A stretch of DNA of 21,333 bases from CAZXDS01 sp964639525 (lineage in GTDB: Bacteria > Bacteroidota > Ignavibacteria > Ignavibacteriales > Melioribacteraceae), in the NCBI GenBank assembly GCA_964639525.1, contig CAZXDS010000034.1, positions 1 to 21,333 on the forward strand, given 5' to 3'. This document shows positions 1-6,902 of the stretch, in pieces (position 1 is the first letter of the stretch; every line of letters starts with the position of its first letter). A program made the position numbers and the translations under genes. The notes under the pieces were generated by a model, which saw nothing but the letters and a program-made list of their open reading frames with translations, was not told the origin of the DNA and ran no database searches.

Positions 1-50
1 CCGGTAGGCAGGCTTTAGTTTGGTGTTAAAAATAATAGTCAATACCTCAT

Positions 51-84
51 AACTGCTTCCCGATACGGGTCTGCGACAGCAGTT
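51..84. repeat. Nested stem-loop followed by T-run
   Basis: Outer arms AACTGCT (51-57) and AGCAGTT (78-84) enclose an inner palindrome, CCCG-ATA-CGGG (59-69). On the plus strand the outer arm runs into TTTTT, so it could be a weak intrinsic terminator for a plus-strand gene ending left of the window. It could equally be a decayed palindromic repeat. Confidence 0.4.
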
Positions 85-121
85 TTTAAACAACATACTA
101 ACATTATCCCGAACTTCTTTT

Positions 122-135
122 CCGACTAAAGTCGG
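122..135. repeat. Palindrome CCGACT-AA-AGTCGG
   Basis: Perfect 6-bp arms surround a central AA. The core CTAAAG/CTTTAG recurs in two intergenic palindromes at 4436-4447 and 4602-4613, which suggests a family of short interspersed palindromes. No poly-T tract directly follows it on either strand, so a terminator role is not favoured. Confidence 0.5.
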
Positions 136-158
136 GAGATTGGTTTTTGTTTTACAGT

Positions 159-180
159 ACACCACAATAAATTGTGGTGT
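159..180. repeat. Perfect 10-bp-arm palindrome
   Basis: ACACCACAAT and ATTGTGGTGT are exact reverse complements separated by AA. It lies 23 bp from the CCGACT palindrome. No clear U-tract follows on either strand, so I class it as a palindromic repeat rather than a terminator. Confidence 0.6.
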
Positions 181-271
181 TATCATAATTTATTTATTCC
201 AAGCACATCAAAATATTATTTAGTTCTTTTCTATTCTCCATTAAATTTGTGGTAGTACCATATTATAATTT

Positions 272-348
272 ATGAGTCCACTCTAAAAAGCCCCAAACAG
301 ACTGAAGTCGTAGGTTAATCAAAATATTACTTTTTAGAATGGACTCAT
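272..348. repeat. 77-bp inverted-repeat element
   Basis: Arms ATGAGTCCACTCTAAAAAG (272-290) and CTTTTTAGAATGGACTCAT (330-348) are reverse complements with one mismatch (C281 against A339). The 39-bp interior holds its own palindrome, GACT-GA-AGTC (300-309). Size and nesting resemble the 4173-4250 element, although the sequences differ. It could be a MITE-like or REP-like element. I see no open reading frame and no clear target-site duplication. Confidence 0.6.
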
Positions 349-454
349 TTATTATTTATTCAAAAAGAAATATTATTAAAAGGCATTTGATTATTCTTTC
401 AGTTAAAGATGTTTTGTATCAAAAATACACAAAAATTCTTAATAACTCATGTTG

Positions 455-494
455 TAAAAATAAAAAAGCCCCGACCAAACAAATGGTTGAGGCT
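455..494 (-). terminator. Intrinsic terminator after the lamin-tail T9SS gene
   Basis: Read on the minus strand, about 27 nt past the TAG stop, the sequence AGCCTCAACCA pairs with TTGGTCGGGGCT with one mismatch and one wobble. It is followed by a U-rich tract (TTTTTTATTTTTA). GC-rich stem, short loop and T-run together are a standard Rho-independent terminator. Confidence 0.8.
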
Positions 495-520
495 CAGTAA
501 AACGTTTTTTGAATATAATG

Positions 521-3500
521 CTATTTCATTAACATTAATTTTTTAGCGGAGATGAAATTGTTTACTTTCAATCTGTAAACATAAACACCCGAAGCTAAAT
601 GAGAAGCATCAAATTCTACTGTTTGATAAGAAGCCTGCATTTCCCTATTAACAAGAGTAGCAACTTCTCTTCCTAGCATATCATATATTTTCAATGTTAC
701 AAATCCGTTTTGAGGAAGACTAAACTTAATTGTTGTAGTCGGGTTAAACGGATTTGGATAGTTTTGATCCAAAGTATAAGTTTTTGGTAATGTATTATTT
801 TCATCACCAACACCGGTTGACGGATCAAAATCGGTTAATCTTCTTGGCAATAACTGATATGCATCAAATTGAGTAACCAAACCGGTTATATTTTCGGGCC
901 AAGTTGGTTCAGTGGCATCCATCACATCAGTATCCGCATCAATACGCAATGCAAGGGAATCTGTAGTAGAGCCATCATTGATGTAAAAAGTAGCGCCGCT
1001 TCCGCCTGAAAAAGCCCAAGGTGTAGCGTCATTCAACATAGCATCGTTAACAGTAACCAACATCGACTCATATTTTTCCGCGTCATCAAGCAATGTTTGA
1101 ATTGTTAATTCAACCGCGTCAGGAACTGTTGATACACCGTTATCAATAATATCATCAGGTAAAGTTTGCGGAACTAATTCGAGTTGGCCGTGGAATGAAT
1201 CAGTTGTTCCCGTAACAGTATAATCATTACCTTCTACCATTTCCGGTGTATCGCTTGCAAATGAAAATATTTTTATTGCAGCTGTAGTATCTTGTAAATA
1301 AGCTTCAATTCTTCCGGTTGAAAAATTGTTACTTCCCGCAGTACAAACACCTTTAACTTTAGCTGCCATAGAAACAAAATTAAATCCGTCATCACTATTA
1401 CTATTAAATGATTTGACCCAATCAATAGGAGTAATATCAGCAAAAAATCCATAAGCGCCGTTTGTATCGGCTTGAGCACTTAGATCAGTCGCGATTACCA
1501 AATATCCTACAAAAGTAGTATCAGCAATAAATGATGCGGGAATTGTTGCACTATAAGTTGAATCGGATACTAATGTCATTTCAGCATTATTAAAAGTCAA
1601 ACCATCGTTGCTGTAAACCAAATTAACAGAAGCAAGTCCATTATCGGCATAAGCAAAAGCACTAACCGTAACCGCTTGACCTGCATCGGGGACTAAAATA
1701 TCTCTTGAAACAGTTTCGACAACAGGTAATCCTCCGCCACCTCCACCGGTTCCCGGATGTTGTCCGAGATATTCAAATGTATTTTGGTCATAAACTTCCC
1801 ACTCGGAATCATCAGCTGTTGTTCCCGCAGAAACTGTCCAGTCTGTTTGTCCGGTTGTTACTGATTCTTTTCTCACAAGAGTGTGATCTTTAGTAGCAGT
1901 AGTAATTCCTGCTACATCCCAGCCTGAACCCGGGTCAACATCAGGAACACCAATTATATCAACGATTGTTGTGTCTGTTCCATTAACATAAGCTAATGCT
2001 CTTGCATCATCTCCGTTAAAATGAACCACACTGGGAAATCCCAAAACTTCATCTGCATCTGCATCACTAAATAATGTCTGATCAACTTGATCTGTAATAA
2101 TAACCCAAACATCATGACTTACAATTCCGGCGCCTGCAGGAAAATCATGAACATACTGCCATCCACCACCATTAGAAGATTGCAGAATTACAAATTGGGA
2201 TAAATCAACAGAAACACTCTCTGCATTGTAAATTTCCAATGCTTTGTTGTTACTGCTGCCTTCTATGTATTCAGAGAAAAACAGATTCGGAAATCCTGAA
2301 CCACCTGTCCCCGGATGCTGTCCGAGATAGTCAAATGTATTTTTCGGATAAACTACCCATTCGGAACTTGCATCGTCTGTGCCTGCCGACGTAGCCCAAT
2401 CTGTTTGTCCTTGTGTTACCGATGATTTCCTTACTAATGTATGATCTTTTGTTGCATCGGTTGTATCACCTACTGTCCATGCTGTACCGGGATCGGTAGT
2501 TTCATCACCAATAACATCCACGTTTGTGGTATCCGTTCCATTTACAAACGCTAGTGCTCGTGCATCATCTCCGTTAAAGTGAACCGGACTATCTGACGAA
2601 TACGGGATTACTTCATTTGCATTTGTCGTATCAAAATATGTTGACGATACTTGGTCTGCTACCATTACCCATACATCGTGGCTTGCAAGTGTTGCTCCTG
2701 CCGGGAAGGCATGTACTGACGACCAACCGTCTCCGTTATGTGAATTACGTATAATAAATTGTGTTAAATCAACTGTAGCGTCTGAAGCATTATAAATCTC
2801 CAATGCTTTGTTGTTACTGCTACCTTCTATATATTCTGAAATAAATAGATTTGGAATTGCAACAGTACCTGTTCCAGGATGCTGTCCGAGATATTCAAAT
2901 GTATTTTTCGGATAAACTACCCATTCGGAACTTGCATCGTCTGTGCCTGCCGACGTAGCCCAATCTGTTTGTCCTTGTGTTACCGATGATTTCCTTACTA
3001 ATGTATGATCTTTTGTTGCATCGGTTGTATCACCTACTGTCCATGCTGTACCGGGATCGGTAGTTTCATCACCAATAACATCCACGTTTGTGGTATCCGT
3101 TCCATTTACAAACGCTAGTGCTCGTGCATCATCTCCGTTAAAGTGAACCGGACTATCTGACGAATACGGGATTACTTCATTTGCATTTGTCGTATCAAAA
3201 TATGTTGACGATACTTGGTCTGCTACCATTACCCATACATCGTGGCTTGCAAGTGTTGCTCCTGCCGGGAAGGCATGTACTGACGACCAACCGTCTCCGT
3301 TATGTGAATTACGTATAATAAATTGTGTTAAATCAACCGTAGCGTCTGAAGCATTATAAATCTCCAATGCTTTGTTGTTACTGCTGCCTTCTATATATTC
3401 TGAAATAAATAGATTTGGAATTGCTGGAGGAGTCGTTCCAGGATGTTGTCCGAGATATATAAAAGTGTCTTGGTCATAAACTTCCCACTCGGAATCACCT

Positions 3501-4018
3501 GTACTAGTTCCTGCAGAAACAGCCCAATCTGTTTGTCCGGTTGTTACCGAAGATTTCCTTACAAGAGTGTGATTTGATGTTGCCGTTGTAATTCCGGCTA
3601 CATCCCAACCTGAACCGGGATCTACACCAAGTACACCGAGAACATCAATAATTACCCAATCTGTACCATTCCAATATTCTAGTCCAAGATAATCATCGCC
3701 GTTGTAAAAAGTCATTGACGAAGTTGTATCTGAAACATCGAGAATAGCTTGGTCAGCACTGGAATTGGCAATTACAAAAACATCATCTGCAGCGAGAGTG
3801 CCGACAAAATTTAGCGTATCGGTAGTTGCGTTCCCGTTATTAGCTCTTAACATTCTGTAATTTGTAAAATCAATTTCCGAGCCTGTACCATTGTAAATTT
3901 CCAGAGCTTTATTACTGCTGCTGCCTTCGATATATTCTGAAATAAAAACTCCGGTTTGTGCAAAAATCATTCCTGTAGTTAGGAATAACAATGCAAAAAT
4001 AGTTAAGATTCTTTTCAT
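521..4018 (-). CDS. T9SS cargo with four lamin-tail domains
   Basis: Secreted surface protein of 1165 residues. A signal peptide (about 1-20, ending FAQ) precedes four lamin-tail-domain repeats at roughly 23-194, 201-388, 389-576 and 577-757. Each opens with the motif ISEYIEGSS.NKALEIYN. An Ig-like segment (about 765-870), an OB-fold-like segment (about 880-1070, with EAYLQD and VEGNDYTVTG) and a type A T9SS sorting domain (about 1080-1165, with QNYPNPFNPTTTIKF and ending KKLMLMK) follow. Repeats 2 and 3 are almost identical in DNA. The ATG has a strong GGAGGAG ribosome site 5 nt upstream, and an intrinsic terminator follows. Lamin-tail plus OB-fold is known from extracellular nucleases, but I see no catalytic domain. 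A structural, adhesive or nucleic-acid-binding role is inference. Presumably a single-gene unit: 736 bp separate it from the upstream operon. Confidence 0.92.
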   Translation of the reverse strand: MKRILTIFALLFLTTGMIFAQTGVFISEYIEGSSSNKALEIYNGTGSEIDFTNYRMLRANNGNATTDTLNFVGTLAADDVFVIANSSADQAILDVSDTTSSMTFYNGDDYLGLEYWNGTDWVIIDVLGVLGVDPGSGWDVAGITTATSNHTLVRKSSVTTGQTDWAVSAGTSTGDSEWEVYDQDTFIYLGQHPGTTPPAIPNLFISEYIEGSSNNKALEIYNASDATVDLTQFIIRNSHNGDGWSSVHAFPAGATLASHDVWVMVADQVSSTYFDTTNANEVIPYSSDSPVHFNGDDARALAFVNGTDTTNVDVIGDETTDPGTAWTVGDTTDATKDHTLVRKSSVTQGQTDWATSAGTDDASSEWVVYPKNTFEYLGQHPGTGTVAIPNLFISEYIEGSSNNKALEIYNASDATVDLTQFIIRNSHNGDGWSSVHAFPAGATLASHDVWVMVADQVSSTYFDTTNANEVIPYSSDSPVHFNGDDARALAFVNGTDTTNVDVIGDETTDPGTAWTVGDTTDATKDHTLVRKSSVTQGQTDWATSAGTDDASSEWVVYPKNTFDYLGQHPGTGGSGFPNLFFSEYIEGSSNNKALEIYNAESVSVDLSQFVILQSSNGGGWQYVHDFPAGAGIVSHDVWVIITDQVDQTLFSDADADEVLGFPSVVHFNGDDARALAYVNGTDTTIVDIIGVPDVDPGSGWDVAGITTATKDHTLVRKESVTTGQTDWTVSAGTTADDSEWEVYDQNTFEYLGQHPGTGGGGGGLPVVETVSRDILVPDAGQAVTVSAFAYADNGLASVNLVYSNDGLTFNNAEMTLVSDSTYSATIPASFIADTTFVGYLVIATDLSAQADTNGAYGFFADITPIDWVKSFNSNSDDGFNFVSMAAKVKGVCTAGSNNFSTGRIEAYLQDTTAAIKIFSFASDTPEMVEGNDYTVTGTTDSFHGQLELVPQTLPDDIIDNGVSTVPDAVELTIQTLLDDAEKYESMLVTVNDAMLNDATPWAFSGGSGATFYINDGSTTDSLALRIDADTDVMDATEPTWPENITGLVTQFDAYQLLPRRLTDFDPSTGVGDENNTLPKTYTLDQNYPNPFNPTTTIKFSLPQNGFVTLKIYDMLGREVATLVNREMQASYQTVEFDASHLASGVYVYRLKVNNFISAKKLMLMK
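2314..3424 (-). repeat. Tandem 564-bp intragenic duplication
   Basis: The segment 2314-2860 recurs at 2878-3424, exactly 564 bp (188 codons) later. By eye only three bases differ: 2330/2894, 2774/3338 and 2822/3386. The first changes Asp to Glu in the F(D/E)YLGQHPGT motif; the other two look silent. The copies encode lamin-tail repeats 3 and 2. Repeats 1 and 4 are clearly more divergent. This indicates a recent in-frame duplication or gene conversion. Confidence 0.95.
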
Positions 4019-4023
4019 TACTT

Positions 4024-4030
4024 CTCCTCC
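4024..4030 (-). promoter_or_regulatory. Strong Shine-Dalgarno GGAGGAG
   Basis: GGAGGAG lies 5 nt before the ATG of the 1165-residue T9SS cargo. It fixes the start codon and is much stronger than anything upstream of the operon genes on the right. Confidence 0.75.
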
Positions 4031-4092
4031 TCGTGTGTGATTGAAAAATTAATTGTACTGCTTAAATTACTCACCTTATAGTATTACCGGTT

Positions 4093-4110
4093 ATCCGGCG
4101 GATGCCGGAT
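4093..4110. repeat. Hairpin ATCCGGC-GGAT-GCCGGAT
   Basis: Perfect 7-bp GC-rich arms with a 4-nt loop, 75-92 nt upstream of the ATG of the 1165-residue gene. It may lie in that gene's 5' leader. No T-tract makes it a convincing terminator. Confidence 0.5.
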
Positions 4111-4172
4111 GTATTTTGATATCAAAATATGATTATTAGTAAAATTTGCCCATATTTTAAATATCGAATAAT

Positions 4173-4250
4173 GATTAACGGTTTTTGATTTCAGATGTTT
4201 TTACTTCTCCCATAGGGATGCTTTCGGCAAAAAATCTAAAATCGTTAATC
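4173..4250. repeat. 78-bp imperfect inverted-repeat element
   Basis: GATTAACGGTTTTTGATTT (4173-4191) matches the reverse complement of AAATCTAAAATCGTTAATC (4232-4250) at 17 of 19 positions. The interior holds a small palindrome, TCCC-ATA-GGGA (4208-4218). Length, arm size and nesting parallel the 272-348 element. There is no reading frame inside. It may be a non-autonomous repeat or a decayed one. Confidence 0.5.
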
Positions 4251-4435
4251 GGTGTTCGTAAATCTTTTTTACGGTTTACCGCGTTATAGTATTGACAACT
4301 AAATCCTTGTTTTTTGTGTAAAAAAATTTTACTGATAACAAACATTGCAAAATTATCCCAAAATTAGAAATTTGATTTTAGAAATTAGCAAAACAGAATA
4401 GATGTAATAATATTCTACCTTCTAAATTCTAAGTT

Positions 4436-4447
4436 GCACTTTAGTGC
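4436..4447. repeat. Palindrome GCACT-TT-AGTGC
   Basis: Perfect 5-bp arms around TT, with the same CTTTAG core as the palindromes at 122-135 (reverse complement) and 4602-4613. The following bases (gctaggtactttgtgtta) look like degraded short-repeat sequence. Confidence 0.4.
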
Positions 4448-4601
4448 GCTAGGTACTTTGTGTTACTTAATTGCTCAAATCAAATAATATATCTAAATCC
4501 GTTTCAAATTTTCATATTTTTAACTGCCGCTTATCCAATATCCTTAGGGAAAACTACGGCAATTGCCCTTAGACAACGTACCAATAAAGCAAAGATAATA
4601 A

Positions 4602-4613
4602 TGGCTTTAGCCA
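4602..4613. repeat. Palindrome TGGCT-TT-AGCCA
   Basis: Perfect 5-bp arms around TT, about 140 nt past the stop of the NHL lipoprotein gene (minus strand). It shares the CTTTAG core with two other palindromes in the window. It might end the operon transcript but lacks a T-run. Confidence 0.4.
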
Positions 4614-4754
4614 CATTTACAACTTAAAAAATTCTTCAATATTTTCAAAGTTATCAACATTTTTGCCACAAACAAACTGAAATTTTAGGCTATTCATATT
4701 TAATATTTTGTGTAACGTAACTGATTTAATTTATAAATATTTCATTAGTATCTT

Positions 4755-5828
4755 TTACAAATCAGTTGAGAGAACATAACGAACAATTCTATTGTTCTCG
4801 GTATCTGCTATATACAAAGTTTTATTAAAGTAAGCAACCCCATGCGGTGCATTAAAAACATTTGGTCCTCCAAAGGATTCCCGTTCATCGCCAAAAGCAT
4901 TAAATTTAAATAATGAATCTTTTGCAGAATCAACCACGTAAATGTTGTTTGATGGATCAATCGTAACATCTTCCGGACTTTCAAATTTATTTGGAATCAT
5001 TAAATCCGAAGCAAATTCTTTTAATTTATTCTGATAACCTGTAAAATCATTGGATTCAACAAAAGAAAGCCACTGAACTTTGAAACTGTTTTCGCCTTTA
5101 AGTGAAAGTATCATATCCCTGCTTTGACTATTAAAAGAAGTGATTGAGCTAATTCCATTTGCCGAAAGCAAGCCTGTTCCTATCGGTGTGAGCTGCGGGA
5201 CTTTTCCAACAAATGTGCTAACTCTGTTTCCAAGCGAGTCCGCAACAACTTTATATGAAAGCACAACATTGTCAGGGTCAATTGAATTGGAATTGGCTGG
5301 TCCTGTTCTACCGATATAAAAGGAGTTATCGCTAAAAACTGCTGCTGATGTGAAGGAACGGTCAGGTCTCAAAAAATCAAAAGCCGATTTAGGAAGAAGC
5401 GTATCAATTTTTGCATTTGCAATTTCATGCCGGGCACCAAACAAATCTATTTTAAAAACTGCACTGTACGTTGTTCCATTTGAATCTACGAGTTCACCGC
5501 AAACTATTAAGTTAAGTCTGTAATCCTGTGCCAATTTTACCGGATGCTGAATGTTTACCGAACCAAGAATATCACCGGCAACATTCAACATTACGACTCT
5601 ATCATTCTCTGTGTCAGCTATATAAACAAAAGGTTCACGCCCTATTAAAACATCTTGAGGTTTATTAAAACCTGTCCACTCCGGTGACAGTTTAATATAC
5701 AAAGTGTCATTAATATTACCGGAGCCTGTTCCGGTATCAACGTCAGAAATACTAAATTTATCAGTACAATTTGAAAGTGAAATTGTAACAACAAGTAATA
5801 AAGCAATAAATAATCTTTTAACTATCAT
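4755..5828 (-). CDS. NHL-repeat beta-propeller lipoprotein
   Basis: Predicted lipoprotein of 357 residues. The hydrophobic signal is followed by Cys21 in SLSNC; Asn at -1 is unusual for a lipobox. NHL-type blades are clearest near 55-92 (PQDVLIGREPFVYIADTENDRVV) and 282-357 (PEDVTIDPSNNIYVVDS and APHGVAYFNKTLYIADTENNRIVRY). The middle is divergent but its length suits a five- or six-bladed propeller. NHL propellers usually bind proteins or other ligands; no catalytic site is visible. It starts 2 bp after the stop of the PorV/PorQ-family gene, so the two are very probably co-translated as the last genes of the operon. I infer a surface or periplasmic partner of the barrel and receptor. No Shine-Dalgarno is seen, as expected in a tightly packed operon. 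Confidence 0.85.
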   Translation of the reverse strand: MIVKRLFIALLLVVTISLSNCTDKFSISDVDTGTGSGNINDTLYIKLSPEWTGFNKPQDVLIGREPFVYIADTENDRVVMLNVAGDILGSVNIQHPVKLAQDYRLNLIVCGELVDSNGTTYSAVFKIDLFGARHEIANAKIDTLLPKSAFDFLRPDRSFTSAAVFSDNSFYIGRTGPANSNSIDPDNVVLSYKVVADSLGNRVSTFVGKVPQLTPIGTGLLSANGISSITSFNSQSRDMILSLKGENSFKVQWLSFVESNDFTGYQNKLKEFASDLMIPNKFESPEDVTIDPSNNIYVVDSAKDSLFKFNAFGDERESFGGPNVFNAPHGVAYFNKTLYIADTENNRIVRYVLSTDL

Positions 5829-5830
5829 AA

Positions 5831-6811
5831 TTAATACAAGCCAAATATTATTGAAAAACGATGTGCTGAACCAAGTTTTGTAAAATTTGCATATGCATAA
5901 TCAAATTTAACATTTGCTATACCGAGAGGAGCTTTTATACCGACACCAAAAGTATAATTTTGATCTTCGACATTAAATTTATAACCACCTCTTAAATAAA
6001 AAATATTTTTCCAAGCATACTCTACTCCGAGAGAAACATTTTCGCTATTATCATTAGGATGATTTAGCTGAACAGAAGTTGTTACTCTGTGCTGATCATC
6101 TTGATATGGCTCAAATGCAAATCCAAGTCTAAACATGGTAGGAGGAGCAAAAGATTGCCAATCTGATTTTTCACGACCACCGTAAAGAATAACCTTTCCG
6201 TCCGGGGCAAGTTCATTTCCAAAATTAGAAATAGCAACGGCAAACCTTGTTGACCCTAAACCTGTCCAGTAAAAAGTACCCAAATCAATTAAGACTCCGC
6301 GCATTTTAAGATTAGCCAGAGTTTCCTCCATATATCTAACCGTACCGCCGAAACTGAATTTATCGGTCATTTTCTTTGAATACGTTAATGAAAAAGCAAT
6401 ATCTCCGAATGAGAAAAATTGCCCGTTTCCAAATGGATTAACTTCAGTTGTAACCGGCATATCTTCCGTGTACAATGAAATAAATGAAACGCCGATAACG
6501 TCATTTGAAGATAAATGATATAATGCACCAACAAAATCGTGTTTAACGTCAACAAGCCATTCGTTATGTGAAAATATCACTTGGTCTTCTTTAGTCTGAA
6601 CCAAACCGGCAGGATTCCAATATAAAGCTGAAGCATCATTTGCAACTGCTATAAAGGCATCACCCATAGCAATTGCTCGTGCACCAACACCAATTTTTAA
6701 AAACTGAGCTGTAGAAATACCCGCTCTTTGTCCGCCAAGCGTTGGAAAAAGCTGGGCTTTGCTTTCCGCAAAACTGAAAATTATTAGTAGTACTATTAAA
6801 TTTTTTTTCAT
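5831..6811 (-). CDS. PorV/PorQ-family outer-membrane beta-barrel
   Basis: Outer-membrane barrel of 326 residues with a signal peptide (about 1-19, ESKAQ). The N-terminal block after the signal (QRAGISTAQFLKIGVGARAIAMGDAFIAVANDASALYWNPAGL, split by family convention) is the hallmark of the PorV/PorQ family, and the length fits PorQ-like members. The alternating beta strands run to the C-terminus, ending FSIIFGLY with a terminal aromatic residue typical of outer-membrane proteins. In P. gingivalis PorV carries T9SS cargo from the translocon to the attachment complex, but many paralogs in this phylum sit beside TonB receptors and have unknown tasks. Here it lies 91 bp after the receptor gene and 2 bp before an NHL lipoprotein. 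No Shine-Dalgarno is visible before the ATG. A fatty-acid-transporter-like function is an alternative. Confidence 0.88.
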   Translation of the reverse strand: MKKNLIVLLIIFSFAESKAQLFPTLGGQRAGISTAQFLKIGVGARAIAMGDAFIAVANDASALYWNPAGLVQTKEDQVIFSHNEWLVDVKHDFVGALYHLSSNDVIGVSFISLYTEDMPVTTEVNPFGNGQFFSFGDIAFSLTYSKKMTDKFSFGGTVRYMEETLANLKMRGVLIDLGTFYWTGLGSTRFAVAISNFGNELAPDGKVILYGGREKSDWQSFAPPTMFRLGFAFEPYQDDQHRVTTSVQLNHPNDNSENVSLGVEYAWKNIFYLRGGYKFNVEDQNYTFGVGIKAPLGIANVKFDYAYANFTKLGSAHRFSIIFGLY

Positions 6812-6902
6812 ATTAGTTGCTTTGTGAAAAAATCAAAAATTTTATTTTTTTGTTCTAAATATATTATTCAAAAATGTTTATATAATTTTGTTTTATTAAA
6901 TA

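Larger units (their letters stand above)
1..520. other. Gene-free left flank with palindromes
   Basis: I see no convincing coding region here. The stretch holds a nested hairpin (51-84), a short palindrome (122-135), a perfect 10-bp-arm palindrome (159-180), a 77-bp inverted-repeat element (272-348) and the terminator of the neighbouring T9SS cargo gene (455-494). The rest is AT-rich. A gene to the left of the window may end near position 1, but nothing in frame supports that. Confidence 0.6.
4019..4754. other. 736-bp gene-free region with palindromes
   Basis: No coding region is supported. It contains a hairpin (4093-4110) in the leader of the downstream gene, a 78-bp imperfect inverted repeat (4173-4250), a short CGGT-TT-ACCG palindrome near 4272, and two palindromes with the core CTTTAG (4436-4447, 4602-4613). 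The segment near 4140-4270 repeats variants of ATCGTTAATC, AATCTAAAATC and GTAAATC, giving a low-complexity look. The promoter of the 4018-521 gene should lie here, but I could not identify one with confidence. Confidence 0.6.

Noticed and set aside
2314..3424. Tandem repeat as a CRISPR array or insertion sequence
   Set aside because: The repeat unit is 564 bp, in frame, and encodes a lamin-tail domain; no short repeats with spacers or transposase are present.
4292..4320. TTGACA on the plus strand as a sigma70 -35 box
   Set aside because: No TATAAT-like element follows at 16-18 bp, there is no plus-strand gene downstream, and this phylum usually uses a different promoter consensus.
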